Positions 7,484 through 14,025 of a stretch of 35,144 nt of DNA are shown here, one piece after another. Both the position numbers and the translations under genes were made by a program. Under the pieces are notes generated by a model. That model worked only from the letters and a program-made list of their open reading frames with translations, had not been told where the DNA came from and ran no database searches. This stretch comes from a virus. The DNA lies in IMG/VR virus record IMGVR_UViG_3300006737_000008, positions 1-35,144 of that record; one strand, given 5' to 3'. Every line of letters starts with the position of its first letter. The stretch's first letter is position 1.

Positions 7484-8158
7484 ATGACTGAGAAAAAGAC
7501 AACCAAGAGTAAGACAACATGGGGCATGTCATTGCTCCAGGCACAACGCGATATCGTTAGCGTCTCCAAAGACAGCACAAACGATTACCAGAAGTTTGAT
7601 TACACATCAGCTGAACACATGATTCAGGAAGCAAGTGCGGTACTGAATGACAACGGACTTATTGTTTACGAAGAAGAGCAGCAGACCAAGGTAGACGGTT
7701 CTGGTCTGATGTTGGTAGACACCGTGTTTGTTGTGGAGCATCCCGAATCAGGAGAGTCAAGAAAGATGAAGAGGGATCTTCCGTCATGCCCAGGCAAGGG
7801 AAGGCCAGAAGACAAAGCCGCACTTGGAAGCGGAACGACTCTTCTTAGTTACTTCCTTCGCGGTCTTCTTCTCATCCCTCGAGTGGACGAAGAAGTTTGC
7901 TCAAGAGATGACACAGGTACAAGCCCGACTACAACAAGGGAAAACAGGAAGTCGGCAAAGAAGACTGAAGTTAAAGGCATCTATTCAAACGAGGTTATGA
8001 AGCTTGCCGATAAGTTGGCTTCGCATTCCGGCTGGCCTGGGAAGCACACCTTTACAGACGCCTTGCTTCTTGGAGAAGAACGAACGAAAAAGGCAGATAA
8101 CGATTCTATGATTGACTTTCTTACATCATCAATAGACCGCCTGGACGGCAAGGAATAA
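7484..8158 (+). CDS. ERF-superfamily single-strand annealing protein
   Basis: A 224-aa protein. The first 130 residues fit the ERF family: a helix with LLQAQRDI, KDSTNDYQKFDYTSAEHMI, LNDNGLIVYEE, beta strands, then KAALGSGTTLLSYFLRGLLLIP, the family's conserved K/G-S-x-x-(T)-Y-x-x-R-x-x-L element in slightly varied form. ERF proteins anneal complementary DNA strands and promote phage genome recombination or circularisation. Residues about 145-175 are a polar, basic linker and the C-terminal 45 residues are helical and may contact partners. The SSB gene follows after four bases. TTGAAGGGG is the ribosome site. Confidence 0.8.
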   Translation: MTEKKTTKSKTTWGMSLLQAQRDIVSVSKDSTNDYQKFDYTSAEHMIQEASAVLNDNGLIVYEEEQQTKVDGSGLMLVDTVFVVEHPESGESRKMKRDLPSCPGKGRPEDKAALGSGTTLLSYFLRGLLLIPRVDEEVCSRDDTGTSPTTTRENRKSAKKTEVKGIYSNEVMKLADKLASHSGWPGKHTFTDALLLGEERTKKADNDSMIDFLTSSIDRLDGKE

Positions 8159-8162
8159 ATCT

Positions 8163-8567
8163 ATGGCTAACGATCTCAGTACAATTACACTTGTCGGTCG
8201 ATTTACACGCGACCCGGAAGTAAAGAACATCAACACAAACTCAGGCGATACGGCGTTGGCGAAGTTCTCGCTTGCCAACAATCAATACGTCAGCGGAGAA
8301 GATCAGGTTTCATACTTTGACTGTGAAGCGTGGGGACACACCGCAACTATCATTGATAAGTATTGCCAAAAGGGTAAGCAAGTGGCGATTAACGGATCAA
8401 TCCGAATTGACAGGTGGGAAGACAAAGAAGGCAACTCCAGGTCGAAGCCGGTTGTTCGTGTCTTTGGTTTGCAGCTGCTTGGTTCAGAAGGATCAGGTGG
8501 GTCTAAGACTAAATCCAAATCATCACCCGCACCCGTCAAGGTAAATGAATCAGAAATCCCGTTCTAA
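8163..8567 (+). CDS. ssb: Single-stranded DNA-binding protein
   Basis: A 134-aa OB-fold SSB. It opens TITLVGRFTRDPEVK, includes FSLANNQ, YFDCEAWG, and KGKQVAINGSIRIDRWEDKEG, then a short Gly/Ser/Lys linker (about residues 105-125) and the acidic-hydrophobic tip SEIPF, the motif through which SSB recruits replication and repair proteins. It binds and protects single-stranded DNA during replication and ERF-mediated recombination. The ribosome site AAGGAAT precedes it, and it lies in one operon with the ERF-like gene. Confidence 0.95.
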   Translation: MANDLSTITLVGRFTRDPEVKNINTNSGDTALAKFSLANNQYVSGEDQVSYFDCEAWGHTATIIDKYCQKGKQVAINGSIRIDRWEDKEGNSRSKPVVRVFGLQLLGSEGSGGSKTKSKSSPAPVKVNESEIPF

Positions 8568-8580
8568 GAAAGCACATCGC

Positions 8581-8784
8581 ATGGCAAATACAACAATGCT
8601 AAAAGTCTCTGATGTGTCCGACATGCTTGGGGTAAAACCCAAGACGGTACGAAATTGGATCGCGGACGGGACAATACCGCCACCAGTCAAAATCAACAGT
8701 CGTACCCTACGTTGGGACGAAGATGTGATTAAGGAATGGATCAACAGCCGGAAAGGGGTAGTTGATGAGGATTCAACCAATTAG
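8581..8784 (+). CDS. Small MerR/excisionase-type helix-turn-helix protein
   Basis: A 67-aa protein with a MerR-like DNA-binding fold of the excisionase kind: residues about 6-50 read MLKVSDVSDMLGVKPKTVRNWIADGTIPPP...RTLRWDEDVIKEWI. Such proteins bind DNA as regulators, recombination directionality factors or replication-site factors. No integrase is present, so an excisionase role is unlikely and a regulator or replication accessory is favoured. ATG at 8581 is preceded by AAGAAAG; ATG at 8596 is an alternative. It overlaps the next gene by 20 bases. Confidence 0.8.
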   Translation: MANTTMLKVSDVSDMLGVKPKTVRNWIADGTIPPPVKINSRTLRWDEDVIKEWINSRKGVVDEDSTN

Positions 8785-9082
8785 GCCAGTCGAGGCTACG
8801 GGCTTAAACTGTCGGAACCAAAACCCGGATACATCCGCCCAGGCGTTCAAGAAGTTTGTCGAAAGCGGAAAGTTGGAATCCCACCGTGAACGTGTGATTC
8901 GATCAGTGACATCCAGACCAGGCAAGACGGCTGGTGAGCTTTCCGAGATTTCCGATTTATCTCATGTTGAGTGTCAGCGGAGGTTGAGCGATCTGGCACG
9001 GGATGGCATGATTTACAAGCAGGGGAAAAGGAAGTGTTCCGTGAAGGGTTCCGCCATGTCGTTGTGGTGGCCTTGTCTGTAA
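8765..9082 (+). CDS. Winged-helix-type DNA-binding protein
   Basis: A 105-aa protein. ATG at 8765 has AAAGGGG six bases upstream. Residues about 40-90 form a likely winged helix: RERVIRSVTSRPGKTAGELSEISDLSHVECQRRLSDLARDGMIYKQGKRKCSV, with the recognition-helix and wing pattern seen in MarR-like and replication-linked phage proteins. The N-terminal 35 residues look disordered. It sits between the excisionase-type gene and the DUF1376-like gene and may regulate the replication operon or bind its origin. Confidence 0.75.
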   Translation: MRIQPIRPVEATGLNCRNQNPDTSAQAFKKFVESGKLESHRERVIRSVTSRPGKTAGELSEISDLSHVECQRRLSDLARDGMIYKQGKRKCSVKGSAMSLWWPCL

Positions 9083-9134
9083 AACACAACGTCCCCCGTG
9101 GTTGGAGCGAGAGGGACGTTGCGGAGAAGAATTC

Positions 9135-9866
9135 ATGCCGTCAAATTTGCCGTACATACCGTTTAACATCGCTGACTTCTTGGCGGACGACAAGGTTGCC
9201 TTGATGTCTACCGAAGAGGTCGGGGCGTACATTCTACTGCTTTGTAGAGCGTGGCAGCAAGACAGACCAGGAGCAGTTCCAGATAACGACGAGTACCTTG
9301 CCGCCTGGACGAGACTGTCGCCGCTCAGGTGGAATCAGATCAAGGACAAGGTTCTGCTCCCGTTCACTTACAACCCATCGTGTCCCGGTGGCGAGTGGGT
9401 TCAAGAGCGGATGGCTCGAGATCACGCCGGAATCAGCGAGACTTTGGCTCAAAGGTCGGAGGCTGGTAAAAAGGGGGCTGAAGCACGCTGGAACAAGGAA
9501 AACATGCGACCGCAATGCGATGGCAATGCTAAAAGTAAAAAGGTAAAAGTAAAAAGAGAAAATACTACTAAGAAGCAGATGTTGGATTGGGATGAAGCTG
9601 AGGGCTTTCTTCACATCACCGATGAGCAGAAGGCGGGGTGGTCTGAGGCTTACCCGTATGCCGACGTTGACGGTGAATTGAGGAAGATGCACCAGTGGCT
9701 AGTATCCAACCCATCGAACCGGAAGACGAGAAAGGGATTGCCGAGGTTCATTACATCATGGCTTAATCGAGCTAACGACACGAAGGGGTCGAATCATGGA
9801 GATCAAAAGCGTATTACCGAGCATGACGAAACTGGAATTGGGAAAGTCATCGACATTCACCAATGA
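9135..9866 (+). CDS. DUF1376-type phage replication protein
   Basis: A 243-aa protein. The first 85 residues match DUF1376: LPYIPFNIADFLADDKVALMSTEEVGAYILLLCRAW, then PDNDEYLAAWTRLS. Such proteins are found next to helicase loaders in phage replication modules and probably act in origin recognition. Residues about 100-125 (SEAGKKGAEARWN) follow the usual family pattern and lead into a Lys-rich linker (near residue 140) and a C-terminal helical domain. ATG at 9135 is chosen for GGAGAAG just upstream. The following DnaC-like gene overlaps it by 71 bases. Confidence 0.88.
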   Translation: MPSNLPYIPFNIADFLADDKVALMSTEEVGAYILLLCRAWQQDRPGAVPDNDEYLAAWTRLSPLRWNQIKDKVLLPFTYNPSCPGGEWVQERMARDHAGISETLAQRSEAGKKGAEARWNKENMRPQCDGNAKSKKVKVKRENTTKKQMLDWDEAEGFLHITDEQKAGWSEAYPYADVDGELRKMHQWLVSNPSNRKTRKGLPRFITSWLNRANDTKGSNHGDQKRITEHDETGIGKVIDIHQ

Positions 9867-10458
9867 CGAAGCGAAGCGTTGCAACGGGCTTTGGATTAGG
9901 TCGGGTTTTCCGACTTTGCATCGTGAGGCAGCGAAACAGGTTCACAACGAAGCGGATGACGATTCAGCCTGGTCGGCGACGTACAAATATCTGATGGGTA
10001 GGCTTGGTAGCGGATCGCTGTTTCTGCTGACTGGCCCGAGGGGAACGGGGAAGACTCAGATGGCAACGTGCCTGGGTCGGCTGTACTCGCTCGAGCTTGC
10101 TTGCTCCAGGTATATGAGGGTTGCTGACCTGTACATGGTCATTAAGGCGACGTTCAACAACGAGGGCAGCGAGAGTCAGATCATTAACGAGTTGTCTGGA
10201 AGGGGTCGATGGGATGCAGAGAGTTTGCCCAGGCTGCTCGTTTTGGATGAGATGCACGACAGGGGTGGGTCTGAGTGGGAAGATCGGGTGTTGAATCAGA
10301 TCGTTGATGCCCGATACGGGGCGAAGCTGGATACGATCCTGATTACGAACGACCGTGGAGCAGCACTGAAGGACAAGATTGGCCCTAGCATCATCTCGAG
10401 GGCAGACGAGACAGGTGGGATCATCGAATGCTCTTGGGACTCATTTAGGAGCCGCTAG
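9796..10458 (+). CDS. DnaC-like AAA+ ATPase, helicase loader
   Basis: A 220-aa ATPase. Walker A is GPRGTGKT near residue 78-85 and Walker B is LLVLDEMH near residue 146-153, followed by a sensor-type ILITND segment and a final Arg-containing helix. It is like DnaC/IstB helicase loaders, which place the replicative helicase on DNA. No phage helicase is seen, so it probably recruits the host helicase with the DUF1376-type partner. ATG at 9796 has GAAGGGG seven bases upstream despite lying 71 bases inside the previous gene; ATG at 9823 is the alternative. It is the last gene before a terminator-like hairpin. Confidence 0.88.
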   Translation: MEIKSVLPSMTKLELGKSSTFTNDEAKRCNGLWIRSGFPTLHREAAKQVHNEADDDSAWSATYKYLMGRLGSGSLFLLTGPRGTGKTQMATCLGRLYSLELACSRYMRVADLYMVIKATFNNEGSESQIINELSGRGRWDAESLPRLLVLDEMHDRGGSEWEDRVLNQIVDARYGAKLDTILITNDRGAALKDKIGPSIISRADETGGIIECSWDSFRSR

Positions 10459-10498
10459 GAGGCCGTCTGAGGGACTTTAGGTGCTAAGGTGGGGGAAC

Positions 10499-10545
10499 GG
10501 AGCCTCTCAGGGCCAAATGCGGCTCAGGGAGGCTCCTTCCTTTAT
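10499..10545 (+). terminator. Terminator-like hairpin after replication operon
   Basis: GGAGCCTC (10499-10506) pairs with GAGGCTCC (10529-10536), followed by TTCCTTTAT. GAGCC can alternatively pair with GGCTC at 10521-10525, giving two exclusive folds. The loop is long (22 bases) and the T run is interrupted. Confidence 0.6.
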
Positions 10546-10596
10546 ATAAGGTGTGCAAAAAAGGTGAGATAATATCCAGATAGACTGGTCTAAAGG

Positions 10597-10624
10597 TTGC
10601 AAGACGGTCGAATACAGTTATAAT
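10597..10624 (+). promoter_or_regulatory. Candidate sigma-70-type promoter
   Basis: TTGCAA (10597-10602) and a perfect TATAAT (10619-10624) are 16 bases apart. It lies between the terminator-like hairpin and the gene at 10668, so the middle operon probably starts here. Confidence 0.65.
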
Positions 10625-10644
10625 GGGACGTATAAAGTCAAACA

Positions 10645-10670
10645 CTGCTCTTGAAAGGGGCCAACAAATG
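10645..10670 (+). promoter_or_regulatory. Shared leader element, copy before 10668
   Basis: GCTCTTGAAAGGGGCCAAC followed by AAATG; it has one more A before the start codon than the other copies. It provides an extended Shine-Dalgarno. Confidence 0.8.
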
Positions 10671-11117
10671 ACCAACGAAACAAACAACAACACGACTGAC
10701 GGCATCAACTTCGACGTAATGATTGCTGACCTCAAGTCCAGCCTGGAACGACAAGCGGAGTGGCTTGACCAGTTCGGACCAAACAATGGAGTCGTGTGCG
10801 TTTCAGATGGCGACTTCCTTCTAAGCGTCAACGGTAAAGCAGGGCCGTATGCACGAATGGAAAAACTCGAAGACGGCATCAACTGGAAGCATCGCGATAA
10901 CACTTACTGCATGGAAGAAGCGACCACGATGAGCAAGGTGAATGCCATGGAACTTGCTCATAAATTCAATGCCCAGCACCCAGACCGCAAAGAGAAGGCC
11001 CAAGTAATAAAGTTCGGACACGCCAAGCAGTTCAACTACGAACACACCAAGCGGGTTATCTCGATGCTTGAAAAAGCACAAGCAGAATATCTCGCTAGAA
11101 CAGCGGACGAATGTTGA
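10668..11117 (+). CDS. Middle-region protein, unknown
   Basis: A 149-aa protein. ATG at 10668 follows the shared leader element. The first 12 residues are rich in Asn and Thr; the rest is mixed alpha/beta and charged, with a long C-terminal helix (about residues 118-145). No signal peptide or catalytic motif. It is the first gene after the promoter at 10597. Function unknown; small proteins in this position often act in take-over of the host, but nothing here shows it. Confidence 0.75.
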   Translation: MTNETNNNTTDGINFDVMIADLKSSLERQAEWLDQFGPNNGVVCVSDGDFLLSVNGKAGPYARMEKLEDGINWKHRDNTYCMEEATTMSKVNAMELAHKFNAQHPDRKEKAQVIKFGHAKQFNYEHTKRVISMLEKAQAEYLARTADEC

Positions 11118-11142
11118 AATCACATTGAAGGGGGGGTCAATC

Positions 11143-11187
11143 GTGACCTTCCCGACACACCACGCTCTTGAAAGGGGCCAGCAATGA
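11143..11187 (+). CDS. Possible 14-aa leader peptide
   Basis: GTG at 11143 has GAAGGGGGGG six bases before it. The frame reads MTFPTHHALERGQQ and its TGA overlaps the ATG of the next gene (AATGA), as in translational coupling. The last residues come from the shared leader element, which is likely to be kept for its RNA and not its peptide, so this could be chance. Confidence 0.3.
   Translation: MTFPTHHALERGQQ
11163..11186 (+). promoter_or_regulatory. Shared leader element, copy before 11184
   Basis: CGCTCTTGAAAGGGGCCAGC then AATG. It differs by one base (A to G) from the copies at 11504 and on the minus strand at 6586. Confidence 0.8.
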
Positions 11188-11480
11188 ATTTGCGAAGATT
11201 AAATAATCACGATAGACAGACTTTGAGAGGAATGGCTGGGTTCAAGCCTAACACTCGCGTTCGGCTTATGTTTGACAGCGTTGATGATGTTGATTGTTTT
11301 CAGCATGATTTGAAAGATGTCAACGTAGTTCTGGAGGAAGGATTTACCCTCAACTGCCTTGTCTTTGTATGGAACTTCCACAAGGACTGTGGACCCGTAG
11401 GATGGGTAGAACACCATCACGAAGCATTTACATGGACAGGAGTTGATTGGGTGTTAAGCGAACCTTGCCACCTCAGTTAG
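11184..11480 (+). CDS. Small middle-region protein, unknown
   Basis: A 98-aa protein starting at the end of the second + strand leader element. It has a basic N-terminal helix and then a beta-rich, Trp-, His- and Asp-containing domain (near VWNFHKD and WVEHHHEAFTW). No membrane segment. The flanking copies of the leader element suggest it is expressed together with the genes at 10668 and 11525. No family is recognised. Confidence 0.7.
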   Translation: MNLRRLNNHDRQTLRGMAGFKPNTRVRLMFDSVDDVDCFQHDLKDVNVVLEEGFTLNCLVFVWNFHKDCGPVGWVEHHHEAFTWTGVDWVLSEPCHLS

Positions 11481-11503
11481 ACTACCTCAGTATCTACACA
11501 TCA

Positions 11504-11527
11504 CGCTCTTGAAAGGGGCCAACAATG
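11504..11527 (+). promoter_or_regulatory. Shared leader element, copy before 11525
   Basis: CGCTCTTGAAAGGGGCCAAC then AATG, identical to the minus-strand copy at 6563-6586 over all 24 bases. Confidence 0.82.
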
Positions 11528-11788
11528 CAAGAACTAACTGAAGCAAAACTCTCGTTCATGATTCCGACAGATGTAGCACGCATGATTACAGTCGGCGGAG
11601 CAGCCGAAGCGGCCTGGGACGGAAGAGAATGGACAGACGAAGATGATTATGTGCTTAGGTACAGAGAAGACATGAAAATGGATTCTGTTGATGACATATA
11701 CCAATGTATTAAACGAGCAACGGAAGAAGAATACGATTGGTACTTTGGCGTCTTGGTAAATTACTTCAAAGCACAACGACGCAAGTAA
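11525..11788 (+). CDS. Small acidic middle-region protein, unknown
   Basis: An 87-aa protein, acidic and probably helical (many Asp, Glu, Tyr and Trp), closing with a basic KAQRRK tail. ATG follows the third + strand leader element. No domain is recognised. It stands 28 bases before the methyltransferase gene. Confidence 0.7.
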   Translation: MQELTEAKLSFMIPTDVARMITVGGAAEAAWDGREWTDEDDYVLRYREDMKMDSVDDIYQCIKRATEEEYDWYFGVLVNYFKAQRRK

Positions 11789-11816
11789 ACATAAATCCTG
11801 GAAGGGGTGACGCACG

Positions 11817-12746
11817 ATGACACATAAGGTGCTTGACCTGTTTGCGGGCATTGGCGGATTTAGCCTCGGCCTGGAGCGAACGCAAGGATTTGAAACTGTA
11901 GCTTTCTGCGAGTTCAACAAGAAGGCCCAGATGGTCTTGAACAAGCATTGGCCCAATGTGCCGATATATGATGATGTCAAGGAGTTGACCGTTGACCAGT
12001 TATCAACAGATGGAATTATTCCCACAGTCATCACCGGAGGATTCCCATGCCAAGACATTTCAGGCGCAGGAAAAGGAAAGGGAATTATCGGGGAGCGGTC
12101 GGGCCTTTGGTCGGAGATGTTTCGACTCATCAGAGATGTACGGCCAACGTGGGCAATTATTGAAAACGTATCAGCCCTTCGATCTAAAGGGCTTACCTTG
12201 GTCTTACAAAATCTCTGCGAGATCGGGTATTGCGCTGAATGGCATTGCATACCCGCTAGTTCCGTTGGCGCGCCCCATCAGAGGGACCGAATCTGGATCT
12301 TGGCCTACCCCGTGCGCGAACACTCGACCGAACGAGGGGAACGTGAGAATGCTGAGAGCCAAAGTAATGGCCGGAGAGTTGAGCCGCCTGGACGCGAAGG
12401 CAATGTTGAATGGGAAAGATCCATTCGAGGCGCAGGGGAGCGTACCGGAAAGGTTTTGGCCTACACCAACGTCGGGAGGGGAGAAGACGGGAGGATACTT
12501 GATGGAGTGGGGGGGGTCGTGGTCACGCAAGACCATATCCGACTTGCCAAAGAGTCTTCAAAATGGAAAGTTGAACCCAGGATTCCCCGAGTGGTTGATG
12601 GGTTTCCCGGAAGGGTGGACAGACTTAAGCAACTAGGCAACAGCGTTGTACCGCAAATCCCACAACTCATTGGGCAAGCGATACTTGATTACGAGAACCA
12701 GATTGAAGCCGAAAGGGCTAAACATGAACAACGAATCACTGATTGA
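11817..12746 (+). CDS. DNA cytosine-5 methyltransferase
   Basis: A 309-aa C5 methyltransferase that would transfer a methyl group from S-adenosylmethionine to cytosine in phage DNA, probably guarding it from host restriction. Motif I is LDLFAGIGGFSLGLE (residues 6-20), motif IV GGFPCQDIS with catalytic Cys78, motif VI IIENV (114-118), motif VIII QRDRIW (155-160) and motif X LGNSVVPQI (273-281), so the catalytic set is complete. The target-recognition region (about residues 165-255) is rich in Arg, Gly and Glu and looks unusually loose, because a second long frame overlaps it. The ribosome site is GGAAGGGG. No restriction partner is present. Confidence 0.95.
   Translation: MTHKVLDLFAGIGGFSLGLERTQGFETVAFCEFNKKAQMVLNKHWPNVPIYDDVKELTVDQLSTDGIIPTVITGGFPCQDISGAGKGKGIIGERSGLWSEMFRLIRDVRPTWAIIENVSALRSKGLTLVLQNLCEIGYCAEWHCIPASSVGAPHQRDRIWILAYPVREHSTERGERENAESQSNGRRVEPPGREGNVEWERSIRGAGERTGKVLAYTNVGRGEDGRILDGVGGVVVTQDHIRLAKESSKWKVEPRIPRVVDGFPGRVDRLKQLGNSVVPQIPQLIGQAILDYENQIEAERAKHEQRITD
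11992..12636 (+). CDS. Overlapping +1-frame protein inside the methyltransferase gene
   Basis: A 214-codon frame wholly inside the methyltransferase gene, shifted by +1. It opens MTSYQQMELFPQ and carries SGSWPTPCA, a helix with LRAKVMAGELSRLDAKAML, a second FWPTPTSGG, and the ending NPGFPEWLMGFPEGWTDLSN. From memory, WPTP repeats and a C-terminal EWLMG(F/Y/W)PxGWT occur in phage proteins linked to C5 methyltransferases. Within about 12300-12600 this frame looks more protein-like than the methyltransferase frame. No strong ribosome site precedes ATG at 11992, so its start and expression are uncertain. It may be a real dual-coded protein or the trace of one. Confidence 0.55.
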   Translation: MTSYQQMELFPQSSPEDSHAKTFQAQEKERELSGSGRAFGRRCFDSSEMYGQRGQLLKTYQPFDLKGLPWSYKISARSGIALNGIAYPLVPLARPIRGTESGSWPTPCANTRPNEGNVRMLRAKVMAGELSRLDAKAMLNGKDPFEAQGSVPERFWPTPTSGGEKTGGYLMEWGGSWSRKTISDLPKSLQNGKLNPGFPEWLMGFPEGWTDLSN

Positions 12747-12873
12747 GTACATCAAGGAAACAGCTGCGTTGATGCACCAAGTGTCTATGCAGTCTCACGG
12801 GATCGAGCAGACCCAGACACAAGACGATAAAGTTGACAGCGATGCAACCAAACCTGACGATAAGACAACTTAA
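12724..12873 (+). CDS. Very small hydrophilic protein (49 aa)
   Basis: A 49-aa protein with GAAAGGG six bases before ATG, overlapping the methyltransferase end by 23 bases. A short helix (residues 5-25) is followed by a Gln-, Asp- and Lys-rich tail that is probably disordered. Function unknown. Confidence 0.55.
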   Translation: MNNESLIEYIKETAALMHQVSMQSHGIEQTQTQDDKVDSDATKPDDKTT

Positions 12874-13045
12874 GAAACACCTTCCCGCGCTCATGGAGAG
12901 ATGCAAGTTTGAGTACGGGATGACTCGAGATGAGACCGTCGCCTGGATCGCCAAGCATTATCGAACACCAGTTTTTATGGTTGCTGACGAAATCAACCGA
13001 TGGCAACGAATGAGCAAAGAGAAGAAGAGGAAGATTTACCTATGA
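12842..13045 (+). CDS. Small basic helical protein, unknown
   Basis: A 67-aa protein: LTIRQLKKHLPALMERCKFEYGMTRDETVAWIAKHYRTPVFMVADEINRW, then a Lys-rich end. The spacing looks like a helix-turn-helix-type fold (helix, turn at HYRTPVF, second helix), so a DNA-binding role is possible but unproved. ATG at 12842 has only a weak ribosome site, and it overlaps the 49-aa gene by 32 bases; coupling may help. It is the last gene before the terminator at 13146. Confidence 0.6.
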   Translation: MQPNLTIRQLKKHLPALMERCKFEYGMTRDETVAWIAKHYRTPVFMVADEINRWQRMSKEKKRKIYL

Positions 13046-13112
13046 GAAAGAGGTTCGCAAACCTACTAAAGCCAATGTAGGCCGTTTGATTCACAACGAA
13101 CCTCAATCTCCG

Positions 13113-13129
13113 ACCAACACGTTGTTGGT
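13113..13129 (+). repeat. Small inverted repeat
   Basis: ACCAAC (13113-13118) and GTTGGT (13124-13129) flank a 5-base loop. It lies 17 bases before the terminator stem at 13146 and may be an operator or an additional hairpin of the terminator. Confidence 0.5.
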
Positions 13130-13145
13130 TACTTAACCCAGTGTG

Positions 13146-13180
13146 GCCCCGTGCTGGCAAATTAACGGGGCTTTCTTCTC
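13146..13180 (+). terminator. Rho-independent terminator
   Basis: GCCCCGT (13146-13152) pairs with ACGGGGC (13165-13171), with a 12-base loop, followed by TTTCTTCT. It ends the middle operon. Confidence 0.85.
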
Positions 13181-13195
13181 CAGAAAGGGAGCAAA

Positions 13196-13519
13196 ATGAA
13201 AACAGCACTACTTTGGGTTGTTACTTACAACAAAACAGCAGATGACACCTATAGTCAGGTATTTATCAACAAAGACGATGCCGTCAACGAGTATCAAATA
13301 CGATGCTCACAAGAACTTGTCGAACATGCGTCACTGAACAAAGTAACTTTTAAATCTAAATCGACTCGAGAGCTTGCTTCGGCTTTGGTTCTGTACGGCG
13401 CAGAATTGGGTGGCAATGACGGTGTTTGCGGACCAGGCGGACCACCTAGACATGACAATGTTGAAACGTATTTCCGAAGAACTGAAGACTCGATTGCTAC
13501 TGAACCGGAATACGTCTAA
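13196..13519 (+). CDS. Protein of unknown function
   Basis: A 107-aa protein; AAAGGGAG lies six bases before ATG. Residues 1-85 look mixed alpha/beta, followed by a Gly/Pro-rich loop (GPGGPPRH) and an acidic end. It sits between two terminators, so it may have its own promoter, though none is obvious in the 15 bases between the terminator and its start. No family recognised. Confidence 0.65.
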   Translation: MKTALLWVVTYNKTADDTYSQVFINKDDAVNEYQIRCSQELVEHASLNKVTFKSKSTRELASALVLYGAELGGNDGVCGPGGPPRHDNVETYFRRTEDSIATEPEYV

Positions 13520-13527
13520 TATGTTGT

Positions 13528-13577
13528 TCGAGTAACTATTGACCGCTGGCGGCAACCGGCTGGACTGGTTTACTCGA
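13528..13577 (+). repeat. Inverted repeat upstream of terminator
   Basis: TCGAGTAA (13528-13535) and TTACTCGA (13570-13577) are perfect inverses separated by 34 GC-rich bases that contain further short self-complementary words. It may be an operator or an RNA stem before the following terminator. Confidence 0.5.
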
Positions 13578-13588
13578 CCCCTTTCACG

Positions 13589-13626
13589 ACAGGGTTGGTC
13601 TTCGGATCAGCCCTGTTGTTTTTTTT
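13589..13626 (+). terminator. Strong rho-independent terminator
   Basis: ACAGGG (13589-13594) pairs with CCCTGT (13611-13616); an inner TGGTC/GATCA helix is capped by TTCG. A TGTTTTTTTT tract follows. It isolates the 107-aa gene from the nuclease gene downstream. Confidence 0.9.
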
Positions 13627-13641
13627 GGGTAGCATGGACGC

Positions 13642-14025
13642 ATGGCAAAACTACCCAAAGTCAAAATACCCAAGCGCAACAAGTACAACGCCAATCCCAC
13701 TAGGTATAGGGGGTGGCGATTCGACTCCAAGTTTGAAGCCGAGTACGCCAAAAAACTAGATGCCCTGGTCGGTAAACGAATCGTGCTTTGGTGGCTACGC
13801 CAGGTTCCGATTGATTTGACCGAGGACGATAGGTACAAGGTTGACTTTTTGGTCTTCTACGAAGATGGAACTTTAGAGGCGGTTGAAATCAAAGGAATGG
13901 AAACAGCAGCGTTCCGCAGGACTAGACGGCTCTGGCTAAAGTACGGACCTATGCCCTTGAAGATTGTTAAAAAGAACCGTACAACCGAAACACTGTGGGA
14001 CAACGAAACTACAGCAATCGAGTAA
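13642..14025 (+). CDS. DUF1064-type nuclease
   Basis: A 127-aa protein of the DUF1064 phage nuclease type. It shows KYNANPTRYRGWRFDSKFEAEYAKKL (about residues 14-40), then VPIDL...YKVDFLVFYEDGTLEAVEIKG, the E...D...ExK arrangement of a restriction-enzyme-like nuclease fold with catalytic Glu34, Asp68 and Glu80-Lys82 as approximate positions. Family members resemble Holliday-junction resolvases and may resolve branched DNA before packaging. It begins 15 bases after a strong terminator, starting a new transcription unit. Confidence 0.82.
   Translation: MAKLPKVKIPKRNKYNANPTRYRGWRFDSKFEAEYAKKLDALVGKRIVLWWLRQVPIDLTEDDRYKVDFLVFYEDGTLEAVEIKGMETAAFRRTRRLWLKYGPMPLKIVKKNRTTETLWDNETTAIE

Noticed and set aside
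8581-8784. Excisionase of a lysogenic phage
   Set aside because: The fold fits, but there is no integrase or attachment-site evidence anywhere in the closed genome.
10623-10667. Upstream extension of the 149-aa gene to 10623
   Set aside because: The extension would translate the TATAAT-proximal DNA and the leader element. The ribosome site clearly serves ATG at 10668.
11500-11536. Coupled leader peptide before the gene at 11525, like the one at 11143
   Set aside because: Reading back from the element meets a stop before any start codon, so the repeated HALERGQQ reading is only a by-product of the DNA repeat.
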